Source: Ignavibacteria bacterium (GTDB lineage Bacteria > Bacteroidota > Ignavibacteria > UBA10030). Taken from it: 64,000 nt of DNA. Positions 27,269 through 37,310 of this stretch are shown piece after piece. Position numbers and translations under genes: made by a program. The DNA lies in NCBI GenBank assembly GCA_016873805.1, contig VGVZ01000016.1:1-64000 (forward strand), written 5' to 3'. Positions within the stretch are counted from its first letter, which is position 1. Each line of letters starts with the position of its first letter. The notes beneath the pieces are model-generated. The model saw nothing but the letters and a program-made list of their open reading frames with translations, had not been told where the DNA came from and ran no database searches.

Positions 27269-28555
27269 ATGAACCTGGTCTGTATCGGCATATCCCATCA
27301 CACCGCACCCCTCGAAATGAGGGAGCGGCTCTGGTTTTCGGAGCAGGAGATCAAGGACGCGCTGTCACGCTTCCGCCGAGAAGGGATTGGAGAAGCAGTT
27401 CTCTTTTCCACCTGCAATCGCACCGAGCTGTACGTGTACGACAGCCGGCCGGACCTGCGCGTGAAGACGCTTCAGGATCTCTTGCTCTCGCAGAAGGGGA
27501 CGACAGCGCGCGTTTCACCCGACCTATTATTCACCTACTTCGCCAGTGGCGCCGCCGACCATCTGTTTCGTGTGGCATCCGGGATCGATTCGATGATCGT
27601 CGGTGATGTGCAGATCCTCTCCCAGATCAAAGAGGGATTCCAGCTCTCTCAGGAGAACAACGCCTCCGGTTTCTTCATGAACAAGCTCTTCCAGGCGGCG
27701 TTTCACGTGGGAAAGCGCGCCCGAACCGAAACTGCGATTTCCGAAGGAGCAGTCTCAGTCAGTTATGCGGCGGTCGAACTGGCGGAACGAATCTTCGAGA
27801 ACCTCGGCAAGAAGAGCGCCCTGGTAATCGGAGCCGGAGAAACGGCTCAGCTCACAGCCAAACATTTGAAATCTCATGGGATCGGGCGATTGCTCATTAC
27901 GAATCGAACATCTGAAAGAGCCGAGATACTCGCGCGGGAGGTGGGAGGATCGACGATCCCCTTCGATGATTTCTGCAACCATCTCACGGATGTCGACATT
28001 ATCATCACGTCGGTGCTGAGCGATACATTTGTCCTCTCCGTCGATGATATCCGCGGCATCGTCAAGAGGCGAAAAGCGTCGACTCTCTTTGTGATCGACA
28101 TCGGCGTTCCCCGAAATATCGATCCTGCGTCGAAAGAGATCGAGGGAATCTTCCTCTACGACATCGACGCGCTGCAGGGTATGATTGATGAAAATCTCCA
28201 GAAACGTCAGAGCGAAATCCCGAAGATCGAGGCGATAGTCGGCCATCAGGTTTCTGAACTCTCCCAATGGTACACCTCTCTTCATGTGACCCCCACCATC
28301 GCCGCGTTGAGAGAGCACTTCGAAACCGTCCGCGGTGAAGAAGTCGCCAAGAACATCAACAGATTCACGCCACACGAACGTGAGCTCGTGGAGATTCTCA
28401 CGAAGAGGATCCTCAACAAGATACTTCACCGGCCGACGATCAATCTCAAGAACGGTCAATCCGGGGCTTCCAGCGAGAGTCTCCTCAAAATCAGCGTGTT
28501 GAGAGATCTTTTCGGTCTGGGGTCGGATCGACGCGATGAAGGAATTGATGACTAA
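27269..28555 (+). CDS. hemA: Glutamyl-tRNA reductase
   Basis: A 428-residue first committed enzyme of C5 haem synthesis; it reduces Glu-tRNA to glutamate-1-semialdehyde with NADPH. The catalytic Cys49 lies in FSTCNRTE. The NADPH domain has GAGETA and GVPRNIDP, and a C-terminal dimerisation helix follows. ATG 27269 (MNLVCIGISH) matches family starts. hemL and hemB are not in the window. Confidence 0.97.
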   Translation: MNLVCIGISHHTAPLEMRERLWFSEQEIKDALSRFRREGIGEAVLFSTCNRTELYVYDSRPDLRVKTLQDLLLSQKGTTARVSPDLLFTYFASGAADHLFRVASGIDSMIVGDVQILSQIKEGFQLSQENNASGFFMNKLFQAAFHVGKRARTETAISEGAVSVSYAAVELAERIFENLGKKSALVIGAGETAQLTAKHLKSHGIGRLLITNRTSERAEILAREVGGSTIPFDDFCNHLTDVDIIITSVLSDTFVLSVDDIRGIVKRRKASTLFVIDIGVPRNIDPASKEIEGIFLYDIDALQGMIDENLQKRQSEIPKIEAIVGHQVSELSQWYTSLHVTPTIAALREHFETVRGEEVAKNINRFTPHERELVEILTKRILNKILHRPTINLKNGQSGASSESLLKISVLRDLFGLGSDRRDEGIDD

Positions 28556-29492
28556 GCCCCTTCGCATCGGGACCCGCGGGAGCGACCTTGCTCTCTGGCA
28601 GAGCAATCACATCAAAGCTCGGCTCTCGCAGGCATTTCCGGATCTGGCCATCGAGCTCCTGATCATCAAGACAACAGGAGACAGGATCCTCGATTCTCCC
28701 CTTTCGAAAATCGGCGACAAGGGTTTGTTCACAAAAGAAATCGAACACGCCCTCCTCTCGCACGAGATCGACCTTGCCGTTCACAGCCTCAAGGATCTGC
28801 CCACCAAGCTTCCCGAAGGTCTCGTGATCGGTGCGATCACCGAGCGCGAAGACGTCCGAGACGTATTCATCGCTCACCCATCAAAGCCGGTTCAATCGAT
28901 CAAGGAACTCCCCCAGGGGGCTAAGGTGGCCACCGGAAGTCTCCGACGTCGTTGTCAACTCCTCCATGTTCGACCGGATCTCGAGATTGTTGATCTTCGC
29001 GGCAACCTCAACACACGGCTGCACAAACTCGAACAGTCCGATTGGAACGGCATCGTCCTCGCGGGGGCGGGCGTGCGTCGATTAGGGTGGACCGATCGCA
29101 TTGCCGAAGAAATCCCTCTCGACGTCATGCTGCCGGCGGTCGGACAGGGTGCGCTCGCTGTGGAGATTCGTGACGCTGATGCACCGTTGCGCGATCTTCT
29201 CAAGGTCGTCCACCACGATGCGACGGCTGCAGCAACGCGCGGAGAACGGGCTTTTCTCCGACACCTTGAAGGGGGATGCCAAATCCCCATCGGAACGTAC
29301 GGGAGAATCGAAGAATCAAGGTTCAAGATGGATGGCCTCATTGGAAGTCTCGATGGGCATCGCGTTGTCCGCGGCTCGGTCTCCGGAGTTCCCGCAGAGG
29401 CCGAGGCCCTCGGGACAGGTCTTGCCAAGGAATTGTTGGAACGCGGCGGTCGAGAGATTCTGGAGGAGATACGCAAGGGAGACGAGGAATAG
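28536..29492 (+). CDS. hemC: Hydroxymethylbilane synthase (porphobilinogen deaminase)
   Basis: A 318-residue enzyme that polymerises four porphobilinogens. RIGTRGSDLAL, GDKGLFTKE, LRRRCQL and the dipyrromethane-binding Cys248 in EGGCQIP are present. ATG 28536 overlaps the hemA end by 20 bases; an ATG at 28548 with AAGGA just before is also possible. Confidence 0.97.
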   Translation: MKELMTKPLRIGTRGSDLALWQSNHIKARLSQAFPDLAIELLIIKTTGDRILDSPLSKIGDKGLFTKEIEHALLSHEIDLAVHSLKDLPTKLPEGLVIGAITEREDVRDVFIAHPSKPVQSIKELPQGAKVATGSLRRRCQLLHVRPDLEIVDLRGNLNTRLHKLEQSDWNGIVLAGAGVRRLGWTDRIAEEIPLDVMLPAVGQGALAVEIRDADAPLRDLLKVVHHDATAAATRGERAFLRHLEGGCQIPIGTYGRIEESRFKMDGLIGSLDGHRVVRGSVSGVPAEAEALGTGLAKELLERGGREILEEIRKGDEE

Positions 29493-29523
29493 TCGATGAA
29501 TACTCACAGAGCAATGGGTTGCG

Positions 29524-30078
29524 ATGACATATCATAGTGTCGAGGAAATCCTTTCGGAGAAGAAGAATGTTCTCGCACGATTGGACGATCGACTCCGCAC
29601 GGTTGACGAATCACTCCTTCGGCTTCGGGTGCAGACTGACGCCTGGTCGATTGCGGATATTCTTGAACACCTTGTCCTCGCAGAGCGCGCGATGCTCCTC
29701 CTGATCGAGAGTCTCCTCAGAAAGGCCAGGACGATTTCGGAACAGGAGAATCCGTCACCGACCTTTGAAGTGGCGCTCGATGACGTGATTGAACGGAGTC
29801 GGACCGCAAAGTTTTCGACGCCGGAACGATTTCGGCCAACCGACCAGGCGCCGATCGAAGATTCGCTCAAGGAACTTCGCGAGCTCCAGGCACAACTTGT
29901 CGGTTTGCGTCCGCGACTGGAAGCCGCAGACCTCACCAGCGCGAGCTTCCGACATTGGACCTTTGGCCCGCTCAATCTCGGACAATGGCTTGCCTTCGTC
30001 AGCCACCATGAGCGGCGGCACCTCGCACAGATAGAGGCAATACTGGAATCTTCTGGTGTTCGAGGTGTTCAGTCGTGA
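29524..30078 (+). CDS. DinB-like protein between hemC and hemD
   Basis: A 184-residue four-helix-bundle protein of the DinB/YfiT superfamily. The expected metal triad is His49 (in EHLVL) and His162 and His166 (in HHERRH). WSIADILEHL is the usual superfamily motif. It overlaps hemD by four bases (GTGA), so translation is coupled. No link between DinB-like proteins and haem synthesis is known to me; it might be a thiol- or metal-dependent accessory. Function unassigned. Confidence 0.85.
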   Translation: MTYHSVEEILSEKKNVLARLDDRLRTVDESLLRLRVQTDAWSIADILEHLVLAERAMLLLIESLLRKARTISEQENPSPTFEVALDDVIERSRTAKFSTPERFRPTDQAPIEDSLKELRELQAQLVGLRPRLEAADLTSASFRHWTFGPLNLGQWLAFVSHHERRHLAQIEAILESSGVRGVQS

Positions 30079-30875
30079 AGCGCGAACGAACCATCCTCTT
30101 GACCCGCTCGGCCGAGGCCAACGAGAGTGTGCTTCCACTCTTCGCACAGCACGGTTTCACAGTACTCTCCTTCCCGACCATCGAGATTCTTGATCCGGAA
30201 TCGTGGAATGAGTGCGATACCGCCATCGAGAATCTGCAGTCATACGACGGAGTAGTCTTTACGAGCGCAAACAGTGTGGAACGGTTCTTCCTCAGGATCG
30301 ACGATGTCGCCCCCGGGAAGATCAGCGTTTTAGAATCGATGCCGATCTACTCTGTCGGCGAAAAGACATCTGCTCGTCTCCGTGATCTTGGAATGCGGGT
30401 TGCCCTGACGCCGGATAGCTACAATGCAGACGACCTCGTTGAATCCATTTTGTCCGGTGACATCGCGGGCAAAGTGTTTCTCTTTCCGAAGGGCGATCGT
30501 GGAATGGAGACAGTGCCGCAGAAAATCCGTGCGCACGGCGCCCGGGTCGATGAGGTTGTCGTCTACCGGAATGTCATGCCCCCGCCCGTCCAGCTTGAGC
30601 TCATCCGTCGATCGCTCCGGAATGGCGGAATCGATGTCGTAACGTTTTTCAGTCCGTCGAGCATCCAAAACTTTCTGCATCTGGTCGAGCTTCCGGAAAC
30701 CATTCGTTTTCGGATCGCGGTCATCGGTCCGACGACGGCGAAAGCTGCACTGGATGCCGGATTGCGAGTGGACATCATGCCCGAACAATCGACGGCCGAA
30801 TCCCTCGCGGAAGCAATCGCGCGACATTTTAAACAGCACACTAATCACACTAACCGTCCTCGTACCCATGAATGA
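30075..30875 (+). CDS. hemD: Uroporphyrinogen-III synthase
   Basis: A 266-residue enzyme that cyclises hydroxymethylbilane with inversion of ring D. ILLTRSAEANES opens domain 1 and VVFTSANSVERFF is the family signature; TFFSPSSIQNFL and AVIGPTTAKAA lie in domain 2. It begins with GTG inside the stop of the DinB-like gene and overlaps hemE by eight bases. Confidence 0.93.
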   Translation: MKRERTILLTRSAEANESVLPLFAQHGFTVLSFPTIEILDPESWNECDTAIENLQSYDGVVFTSANSVERFFLRIDDVAPGKISVLESMPIYSVGEKTSARLRDLGMRVALTPDSYNADDLVESILSGDIAGKVFLFPKGDRGMETVPQKIRAHGARVDEVVVYRNVMPPPVQLELIRRSLRNGGIDVVTFFSPSSIQNFLHLVELPETIRFRIAVIGPTTAKAALDAGLRVDIMPEQSTAESLAEAIARHFKQHTNHTNRPRTHE

Positions 30876-31908
30876 TCTTTTTCTTCGAGCCTGCAAACGT
30901 CTCCCTGTCGAACGCACACCGGTCTGGATGATGCGGCAAGCCGGACGATATTTGCCCGAGTACCGTGCTATCCGTGCCAAAACGGACTTCCTCACTCTGT
31001 GTAAGACTCCCGAGCTCGCCGCCGAAGTCTCCATTCAACCGGTCGACCTTGTTGGTGTCGATGCTTGTATCATCTTTTCCGACATCCTTGTCGTCCCGGA
31101 GGCCATGGGGATGGAATTGATCGTTGAGGAGGGAAAGGGAGGTCCGAGATTTCCAAACCCCATTCGCAATCGTGCTCAGATTGAAGTATTGCATCGGCCG
31201 GATCCGAACAGCGACTTGAAGTACGTAATGGAAGCCGTGTCGCTCACTCGAAGAAATCTCCAAAACCGCGTCCCACTCATCGGTTTTTCGGGATCGCCCT
31301 GGACGTTGGCGACGTACATGGTTGAAGGTCGCGGATCCAAGAATTTCCGACACGTCAAGGAGCTGATCTATTCTCATCCTTCCGAAGCCCACCTCCTGTT
31401 GAGCAAGCTCGCCGCCGCCGTCGGCGATTACCTCAATGCGAAAATCAGCGCCGGAGTGCAAACGGTACAGATTTTCGATACGTGGGGCGGAATTCTCCCG
31501 CCGGACGCGTTCCTCGAATTTTCCCTCCGATATATTCGTGAGGTCGTTGAGCGTGTCAGGCCGAGCGGGGTTCCGATCATCGTCTTCTGCAAGGACTGTG
31601 ATCACTCACTTGAGGAGATCGCCCAATCCGGAGCCGACACGGTCGGATTGGACTGGACAATCGACATCGGGGTCGCGCGAAGTCTCATCGGCAAAAAGGT
31701 TTCGCTGCAAGGCAATCTCGATCCGTCGCTCCTCTACGCGTCGCCCGAGCGCATTCGGGAAGCCGTCGTAAGCATCCTCGAGAAGTATGGCCGTGGACCT
31801 GGACACATCTTCAATCTGGGCCACGGAATTCTCCCGGACATTCCGCCCGACCACGCGCGGGCTTTCGTCCAAGCTGTCAAAGAGGAAAGCCCACGGTTCC
31901 ATCGTTGA
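30868..31908 (+). CDS. hemE: Uroporphyrinogen decarboxylase
   Basis: A 346-residue enzyme that removes four carboxyls to give coproporphyrinogen III. MMRQAGRYLPEYR (substrate Arg), FSDILV with its Asp, GFSGSPWTLATYM and FNLGHGI are diagnostic. ATG 30868 (MNDLFLRA) is the family start; the longer frame is out of hemD. Confidence 0.97.
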   Translation: MNDLFLRACKRLPVERTPVWMMRQAGRYLPEYRAIRAKTDFLTLCKTPELAAEVSIQPVDLVGVDACIIFSDILVVPEAMGMELIVEEGKGGPRFPNPIRNRAQIEVLHRPDPNSDLKYVMEAVSLTRRNLQNRVPLIGFSGSPWTLATYMVEGRGSKNFRHVKELIYSHPSEAHLLLSKLAAAVGDYLNAKISAGVQTVQIFDTWGGILPPDAFLEFSLRYIREVVERVRPSGVPIIVFCKDCDHSLEEIAQSGADTVGLDWTIDIGVARSLIGKKVSLQGNLDPSLLYASPERIREAVVSILEKYGRGPGHIFNLGHGILPDIPPDHARAFVQAVKEESPRFHR

Positions 31909-31914
31909 GACACC

Positions 31915-31963
31915 GTTCCCCATCCCCGGGACGGCCCCACCCGGCGATCGGGGGAACCTTTTT
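31915..31963 (+). terminator. Possible terminator after hemE
   Basis: GTTCCCC (31915-31921) pairs with GGGGAAC (31951-31957), with further inner G/C pairing, and is followed by CTTTTT. It would split the haem block into hemX-hemE and a second unit beginning at the S9 peptidase. Confidence 0.5.
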
Positions 31964-32065
31964 CGCTGGCATTCGTTCGTGCTCGGTGGTACATTCGTTG
32001 AGTGCTTCAGTACTTCATGCCGCAATTCACATCATTCATCCCTCACAATATCCTGGGTCGATCCG

Positions 32066-34360
32066 ATGAACTCTTCCCGCATTCTCGCTCTCGCCACGCT
32101 GACTGCTGTGTTGGTCCTCGCATCAGTGGTTGCCGGCCGCTCCATCGCCCAGCAGTCTCCTCCGTCGCTCCGTCCAATGAAGTTTATGGACATCATCGAG
32201 ATGGAATCGATCTCCAACCCGGCCGTGAGTCCGAACGGCACGTGGGTTCTGTATACTCGCTCGACCACCGATTGGAAAGCCGCGAAACGATTCAGCAACA
32301 TATTTCTGGTATCCACCGAACGGGGTATTCTGTCAACCCGGCAGATGACCTTTACCAAAGACAAGAACGAAACATCCCCGGCGTGGTCTCCGGACGGCGG
32401 GTTCTTTGTCTTTCTCTCGAACCGGGAAGCTCCCGAAAGCCGATCAACACAAAATCAGTTGTATTTGATGAGGCCGGACGGCGGCGAAGCACGAAAGATT
32501 GTGGATGCAAAAGACGGAGTGGGCACGGTTGAATTTTCCAAGGACGGGAAATGGCTTGTCTACTCGGCGGGCAAAGAAGACGAACGTCAACTGTATGCTC
32601 TGTCCGTGGCGAAGATCGAATCCGACAAGCCGATTCAGCTCACGAAAAGATCTGCCCCCGTGACCTGGTGGACAATTTCACCCGATTCCCGACAGATCTT
32701 TTTTCTCTCCGCCGATTCCGTTGACAAAGTGAATAAGGAACGGAAGGAAAAGAAGTTCGACGCCAGGCTGAGAAACGAGGACTCCCCCGTGGTTCATCTC
32801 TGGTCCGTGGAAATTGAATCAAAGAAAGAAGCCAAGCTCGTCGACGCGAAAGGGTACACGATCAACGGTGTCACCGTGTCCAGAGACGGAAAGTGGATCG
32901 GCTATCGCGGGATTTCTGACGATCGATATAAGAAAACGGTCACAGAGTCAAATACGTACGGTGATCTCTACCTCTTTGAGCTCGCAAGCAAGCAGATTGA
33001 GCGCCTCACCGAGAATGCCGACATCGGCGAAAGCTCGCTTCAATTTTCTCCCGACAGCAAATTGATCGCGTTCACCGCGGACAATGACTTTACCTTTTTC
33101 CGCGACGAAAAGATCTATCTGCGGCGAATCGACGATCGGGGCGGCAATTGGAAGAAACTGGGTGACGGCCACGACCAGATCATGTCGATTTCGTTCTGGT
33201 CGGAAGACGGCAAAGAAATCTATTTCAACGGCGGATGGAGGGCAACGATTCAGCTCTTCGGAGTCTCCACAGAATCCGGAAAAGTGCGCCAGATGACCAA
33301 CATCCAGGGCGTCGCATTCACTTCCTATGACGAAGATTCAAAAGTCTATTTGACAAACTATTCCGATCCAACAACTCCGCAGAACATCTATCTCGTTCCC
33401 TCACTGAAGCAGATCGCCAACCGCTCCCAGTGGAAGCAGCTTACCGATTCGAATCCGCAGGTCCGCGAGATGGCACTGGGCAAGACCGAGGCCGTGCAAT
33501 GGAAATCGTCTGATGGAACGATGGTAGAGGGAGTGCTTGTCTATCCCGTCGGATATGAAAAAGAAAAACGCTATCCCCTGGTTATTCAGATTCATGGCGG
33601 GCCTGCAGCGGCCTCGCTTCTGAACTTCAGCGCCTTCCACGGAACCTATGTGCATGTGTATGCCGCTGCCGGGTATTTCTGCTTGTTGCCGAACTACCGG
33701 GGTTCGACCAACTACGGTGAAAGATTCAAGATGGAGATCGGCGGCGACTACTTCCGTCAGGCGTATGACGACATGATGTTCGGCGCGGATCACCTGATCA
33801 ACAGCGGCCTTGTCGATGCAAACCGCATGGGAGTGATGGGATGGAGCGCAGGCGGCCATTGGTCGAATTGGATTCTCACACACACCGATCGCTTCAGAGC
33901 CGTCTCCTCCGGCGCGGGAGCCGTCAACTGGACCTCGATGTATGCGCAGAGTGACATCCAGCGCGCCCGTGAATTCTACTTCGGTGGCAAGCCATACGAC
34001 AACTTCGAGCACTACTGGGATGTCTCGCCCCTGAAGTACATCAAGAAGGCCAAAACTCCGACGCTGATCCATGTGGTGGACGGAGATCCCCGCGTGCCAC
34101 GTCCTCAGAGCGACGAGCTCCACATGGCGCTCGTGAATCTCGGGATTCCTACGGAATACTTTGTCTATCCGGGGAACACGCACGGGATCACCGACATGCG
34201 GAACCAGCTCGTCAAGATGATCTCGGAGTTCAACTGGATGGAGAAGTGGATCAACGGAAAAGATCGATGGCTCGATTGGAATGAGCTCCTCGCGACGTTC
34301 AAAGACGAGAGCGAGGAAGGAAAGAAATCATCCACCGGGAAGGTGGAGGAAACAAAGTAA
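32066..34360 (+). CDS. Secreted S9-family prolyl oligopeptidase-like peptidase
   Basis: A 764-residue protein with a signal peptide (about 1-28, ending SIAQQ), a beta-propeller (about 45-480) and a C-terminal alpha/beta hydrolase. The predicted triad is Ser594 in GWSAGG, Asp674 in DGDPRVP and His706 in NTHGI. It resembles dipeptidyl-aminopeptidase/acylaminoacyl-peptidase members and probably acts on short peptides in the periplasm. ATG 32066 is chosen because the signal peptide starts there. It splits the hem genes but is followed at 40 bases by hemF. Confidence 0.92.
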   Translation: MNSSRILALATLTAVLVLASVVAGRSIAQQSPPSLRPMKFMDIIEMESISNPAVSPNGTWVLYTRSTTDWKAAKRFSNIFLVSTERGILSTRQMTFTKDKNETSPAWSPDGGFFVFLSNREAPESRSTQNQLYLMRPDGGEARKIVDAKDGVGTVEFSKDGKWLVYSAGKEDERQLYALSVAKIESDKPIQLTKRSAPVTWWTISPDSRQIFFLSADSVDKVNKERKEKKFDARLRNEDSPVVHLWSVEIESKKEAKLVDAKGYTINGVTVSRDGKWIGYRGISDDRYKKTVTESNTYGDLYLFELASKQIERLTENADIGESSLQFSPDSKLIAFTADNDFTFFRDEKIYLRRIDDRGGNWKKLGDGHDQIMSISFWSEDGKEIYFNGGWRATIQLFGVSTESGKVRQMTNIQGVAFTSYDEDSKVYLTNYSDPTTPQNIYLVPSLKQIANRSQWKQLTDSNPQVREMALGKTEAVQWKSSDGTMVEGVLVYPVGYEKEKRYPLVIQIHGGPAAASLLNFSAFHGTYVHVYAAAGYFCLLPNYRGSTNYGERFKMEIGGDYFRQAYDDMMFGADHLINSGLVDANRMGVMGWSAGGHWSNWILTHTDRFRAVSSGAGAVNWTSMYAQSDIQRAREFYFGGKPYDNFEHYWDVSPLKYIKKAKTPTLIHVVDGDPRVPRPQSDELHMALVNLGIPTEYFVYPGNTHGITDMRNQLVKMISEFNWMEKWINGKDRWLDWNELLATFKDESEEGKKSSTGKVEETK

Positions 34361-34400
34361 GTTTTTCAGTCAGTCAGATTGCACAATAGCAGGGGTAGAT

Positions 34401-35285
34401 ATGAGCGACCGACGGCGGCTGGTTGAAGAATTTGTTGTCGATCTTCAGGCGGACTTATGTGGGGAGCTCGAGAAACTCGATGGAAAAGGAACCTTCATCT
34501 CCGATCCCTGGAAACATCCCGTCGGCGGAGGCGGCCTCACGAGAGTGCTACAGAACGGGGAGATCTTTGAAAAAGGAGGAGTCAACTCGTCGGCGATCCG
34601 GAGTTCTCTCTCGGAGCGTCTGGCACGGCGGCTCAACACTGCGCAACAGGGTGTAGCTGCCGTTGGGCTCTCGCTCGTCCTGCATCCCTGGAGTCCGATG
34701 ATTCCGACCGTGCACGCTAATCTCCGATACATCGAACTGGAGCATGGAGAATGGTGGTTCGGCGGCGGTGCTGACCTGACGCCATACTACCTGTTTGAAG
34801 ATGATGCGCGCGAATTTCATTCGGTATGGAAGAAGATATGTGACAAACACAATCGCACCTATTACCGGCAATTCAAGCAACTGTGCGATGAGTACTTTTA
34901 CTTGAATCATCGACGGGAAGCGAGAGGAGTAGGGGGGATTTGCTTTGACTACATGAGTGGGGAGTTTGAGCGATTGTTTGCCTTCGTCAGGGATTGCGGA
35001 GAAGCATTCCTGTCTTCCTATGTTCCGCTCGTTGAACGACGACGCGAGGAGTCCTGGGGAGAACACGAAAAACGCTGGCAATGGATCCGCCGGGGCAGGT
35101 ACGTTGAGTTCAATCTTCTGTACGACCGGGGGACGCTGTTCGGATTGGAAACGGATGGAAGAACGGAATCGATCTTCATGTCTCTCCCCCCACTTGTACG
35201 ATGGGAATACAATCCACCGGAAGCTCCCGGCCCGCGCGAAGCGGCGCTGCTGAAGGTTCTTCGGAAACCACGGGAATGGGTTTGA
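34401..35285 (+). CDS. hemF: Oxygen-dependent coproporphyrinogen III oxidase
   Basis: A 294-residue aerobic enzyme that converts two propionates to vinyls using O2. The signature is EHGEWWFGGGADLTPYY, with QGVAAVGLSLVLHP, GVGGICFDY and YVEFNLLYDRGT; all are strongly conserved in HemF. AGGGGTAGAT precedes ATG 34401. The anaerobic HemN is not in the window. Confidence 0.97.
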   Translation: MSDRRRLVEEFVVDLQADLCGELEKLDGKGTFISDPWKHPVGGGGLTRVLQNGEIFEKGGVNSSAIRSSLSERLARRLNTAQQGVAAVGLSLVLHPWSPMIPTVHANLRYIELEHGEWWFGGGADLTPYYLFEDDAREFHSVWKKICDKHNRTYYRQFKQLCDEYFYLNHRREARGVGGICFDYMSGEFERLFAFVRDCGEAFLSSYVPLVERRREESWGEHEKRWQWIRRGRYVEFNLLYDRGTLFGLETDGRTESIFMSLPPLVRWEYNPPEAPGPREAALLKVLRKPREWV

Positions 35286-35288
35286 ACG

Positions 35289-37280
35289 ATGGGTGAAATG
35301 AAATTCCTTGGAGAATTCGTCATCCTGCTTGCCGCCGCAGTGCTGATCGTTTCGGCAAGCAAGCGACTCCGCATTCCAAGCGTCGTCGGCTTCCTCATCA
35401 CCGGAATGCTCATCGGCCCCTCCGGATTCCACTTCATCGGGGACAAAGACGTGATCGAGATCCTTGCCGATCTTGGGGTGGTGATGCTCCTGTTCTTCAT
35501 CGGCATCGAATTTTCGCTTGCCCAACTCCGCGCGATCCGCCGGCAGTTCTTTCTCGGCGGCGGCGCCCAGGTGCTTGCAACCATCCTGATCGTCATCGGG
35601 ATCGCCAGTCTGGGCAGCTTCACTGCGAGCGAAAAGGTCTTTTTTGGATTCCTGGTTGCTCTCAGCAGCACGGCCATCCTGCTCAAAGTCCTTAGCGATC
35701 GCGGAGAATTGGATTCTCCGCACGGACGATTGTCGATAGCGGTCACGCTCTTCCAGGATCTTTGCATCGTACCGATGATCGTCCTCACACCGATTCTGGC
35801 CGGGGGATCCGAGTTCTCGTTTCTCGATCTTGCGGGAAGATTTTCGCTCGGTGTGTTCGCGGTGGCTGTGATCTTCTTCGCCGCGCGCTACGTGATGCCG
35901 AAGATCCTGCACCAGATCGCCCGAGTTCAGGTTCGCGAGGTGTTTCTGATGGGGGCGTTGTTCTTCTGCCTGTTGATGTCGTACGTGACGGCATCATTTG
36001 GCTTCTCCTATGCGCTCGGGGCCTTTATTGCCGGACTGATCATATCTGAGTCCGAATACAGCCATGAGGTGGTCGCGGAAATCGTCGGCTTTCGGGATCT
36101 CTTTTCGAGCCTCTTCTTCATTTCCGTCGGAATGCTGCTTGACCTTACATTTGTTGCCGACCAACCGTTGACCATCCTCGGAATCAGCGTCGGAATCTTC
36201 CTCATCAAAGCGATGATCGTCGTCCTCGTCGGCTTGCTGCTACGCTCCTCTCCCCGTACCGCGATCATCACGGCGTTCAGTCTCGCACAGGTGGGAGAGT
36301 TTTCGTTCGTGCTTGCGAAGGTGGGTCAGACCCACGGACTATTGGACGGGGATCTCTATCAGTATTTCCTCAGCGCCTCGGTCTTCACGATGATCGTCAC
36401 ACCGCCCTTGATTGCCTTTGCGCCCCGCATCGCCGAGCGAACACAGCACCTGATTCCCATGAGAAAAATCAAAACTGAGGGTGTTCCGGCGAACCAGCCG
36501 GTCCTGACCAATCACGTCATCATCGCCGGGTACGGTGTGAACGGACAGAATCTTGCCCGCGTGCTGCGCGAAACCGGAATCCCCTATGTGATCGTCGAGA
36601 CGAAGAGCGACGTCGTCGAGCGGCTGATGAGGGAAGGACACCCCGTCGTCTTCGGTGACATCACGCGGAAGGACATTCTGCAGAACATCGGAATCGGCGA
36701 GGCCCGGCTCATCGTCTTTGCCATTTCGGATCCGCAGGCAACGCGCACCGGCGTCCATCTCGCACGGGCACAGAACGCGAATCTCTACATTATCGTGCGC
36801 ACCCGCCTTGTATCGGAAATCGATGAGCTTTCGCGGCTCGGGGCCGACGAAGTAATCCCCGAGGAATTCGAGACGTCGATTGAAATCTTCACACGCGTGC
36901 TCACACAATATCATATCCCCCGAAATGTGATCAACGCGCAAATCAAAGTCATTCGAAACGAAAACTACGGCATGCTGCGGGGACTGCCGCAATCGACCAA
37001 GGGATTGGATCGTGTTGCGCAGCTGCTTGCCGCAGGGACATCAGATACGTATCTTATCACGGACGAATGTTTTGCCATCGGAAAGACTCTCGGGGAGCTC
37101 GATTTTCGGGGAAAAACCGGGACAACGATCATCGCTGTCGTCCGGGGAGAAACACCCCATATTTCCCCCGCCCGTGATTTCACGATCGAGTCCGGCGATA
37201 CCCTGGTGCTTGTGGGGACTCACGCCAGTATGGACAAAGCGTTCGAGTACCTCGACTGCGGATTCGAGCCCAGCAAGTGA
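35289..37280 (+). CDS. CPA2-family cation/proton antiporter with RCK domains
   Basis: A 663-residue protein with about 12 helices (1-385), followed by RCK_N (about 405-525, with IAGYGVNGQNLARVL) and RCK_C (about 575-655, GDTLVLVG). This is KefB/KefC-type architecture for potassium or sodium exchange controlled by NAD(H) or other nucleotides. It starts three bases after hemF and ends 30 before hemH, so it is expressed with haem synthesis; a direct role there is unknown. Confidence 0.93.
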   Translation: MGEMKFLGEFVILLAAAVLIVSASKRLRIPSVVGFLITGMLIGPSGFHFIGDKDVIEILADLGVVMLLFFIGIEFSLAQLRAIRRQFFLGGGAQVLATILIVIGIASLGSFTASEKVFFGFLVALSSTAILLKVLSDRGELDSPHGRLSIAVTLFQDLCIVPMIVLTPILAGGSEFSFLDLAGRFSLGVFAVAVIFFAARYVMPKILHQIARVQVREVFLMGALFFCLLMSYVTASFGFSYALGAFIAGLIISESEYSHEVVAEIVGFRDLFSSLFFISVGMLLDLTFVADQPLTILGISVGIFLIKAMIVVLVGLLLRSSPRTAIITAFSLAQVGEFSFVLAKVGQTHGLLDGDLYQYFLSASVFTMIVTPPLIAFAPRIAERTQHLIPMRKIKTEGVPANQPVLTNHVIIAGYGVNGQNLARVLRETGIPYVIVETKSDVVERLMREGHPVVFGDITRKDILQNIGIGEARLIVFAISDPQATRTGVHLARAQNANLYIIVRTRLVSEIDELSRLGADEVIPEEFETSIEIFTRVLTQYHIPRNVINAQIKVIRNENYGMLRGLPQSTKGLDRVAQLLAAGTSDTYLITDECFAIGKTLGELDFRGKTGTTIIAVVRGETPHISPARDFTIESGDTLVLVGTHASMDKAFEYLDCGFEPSK

Positions 37281-37310
37281 TTCCTGCAATTCTGGATTGT
37301 ATTGAGAGGG

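Noticed and set aside
31787-32065. Longer S9 peptidase start inside hemE
   Set aside because: It would bury the clear signal peptide that begins at 32066.
34548-35912. 454-residue minus-strand frame opposite hemF and the antiporter
   Set aside because: Covers two well-supported genes; composition is typical of a shadow frame.
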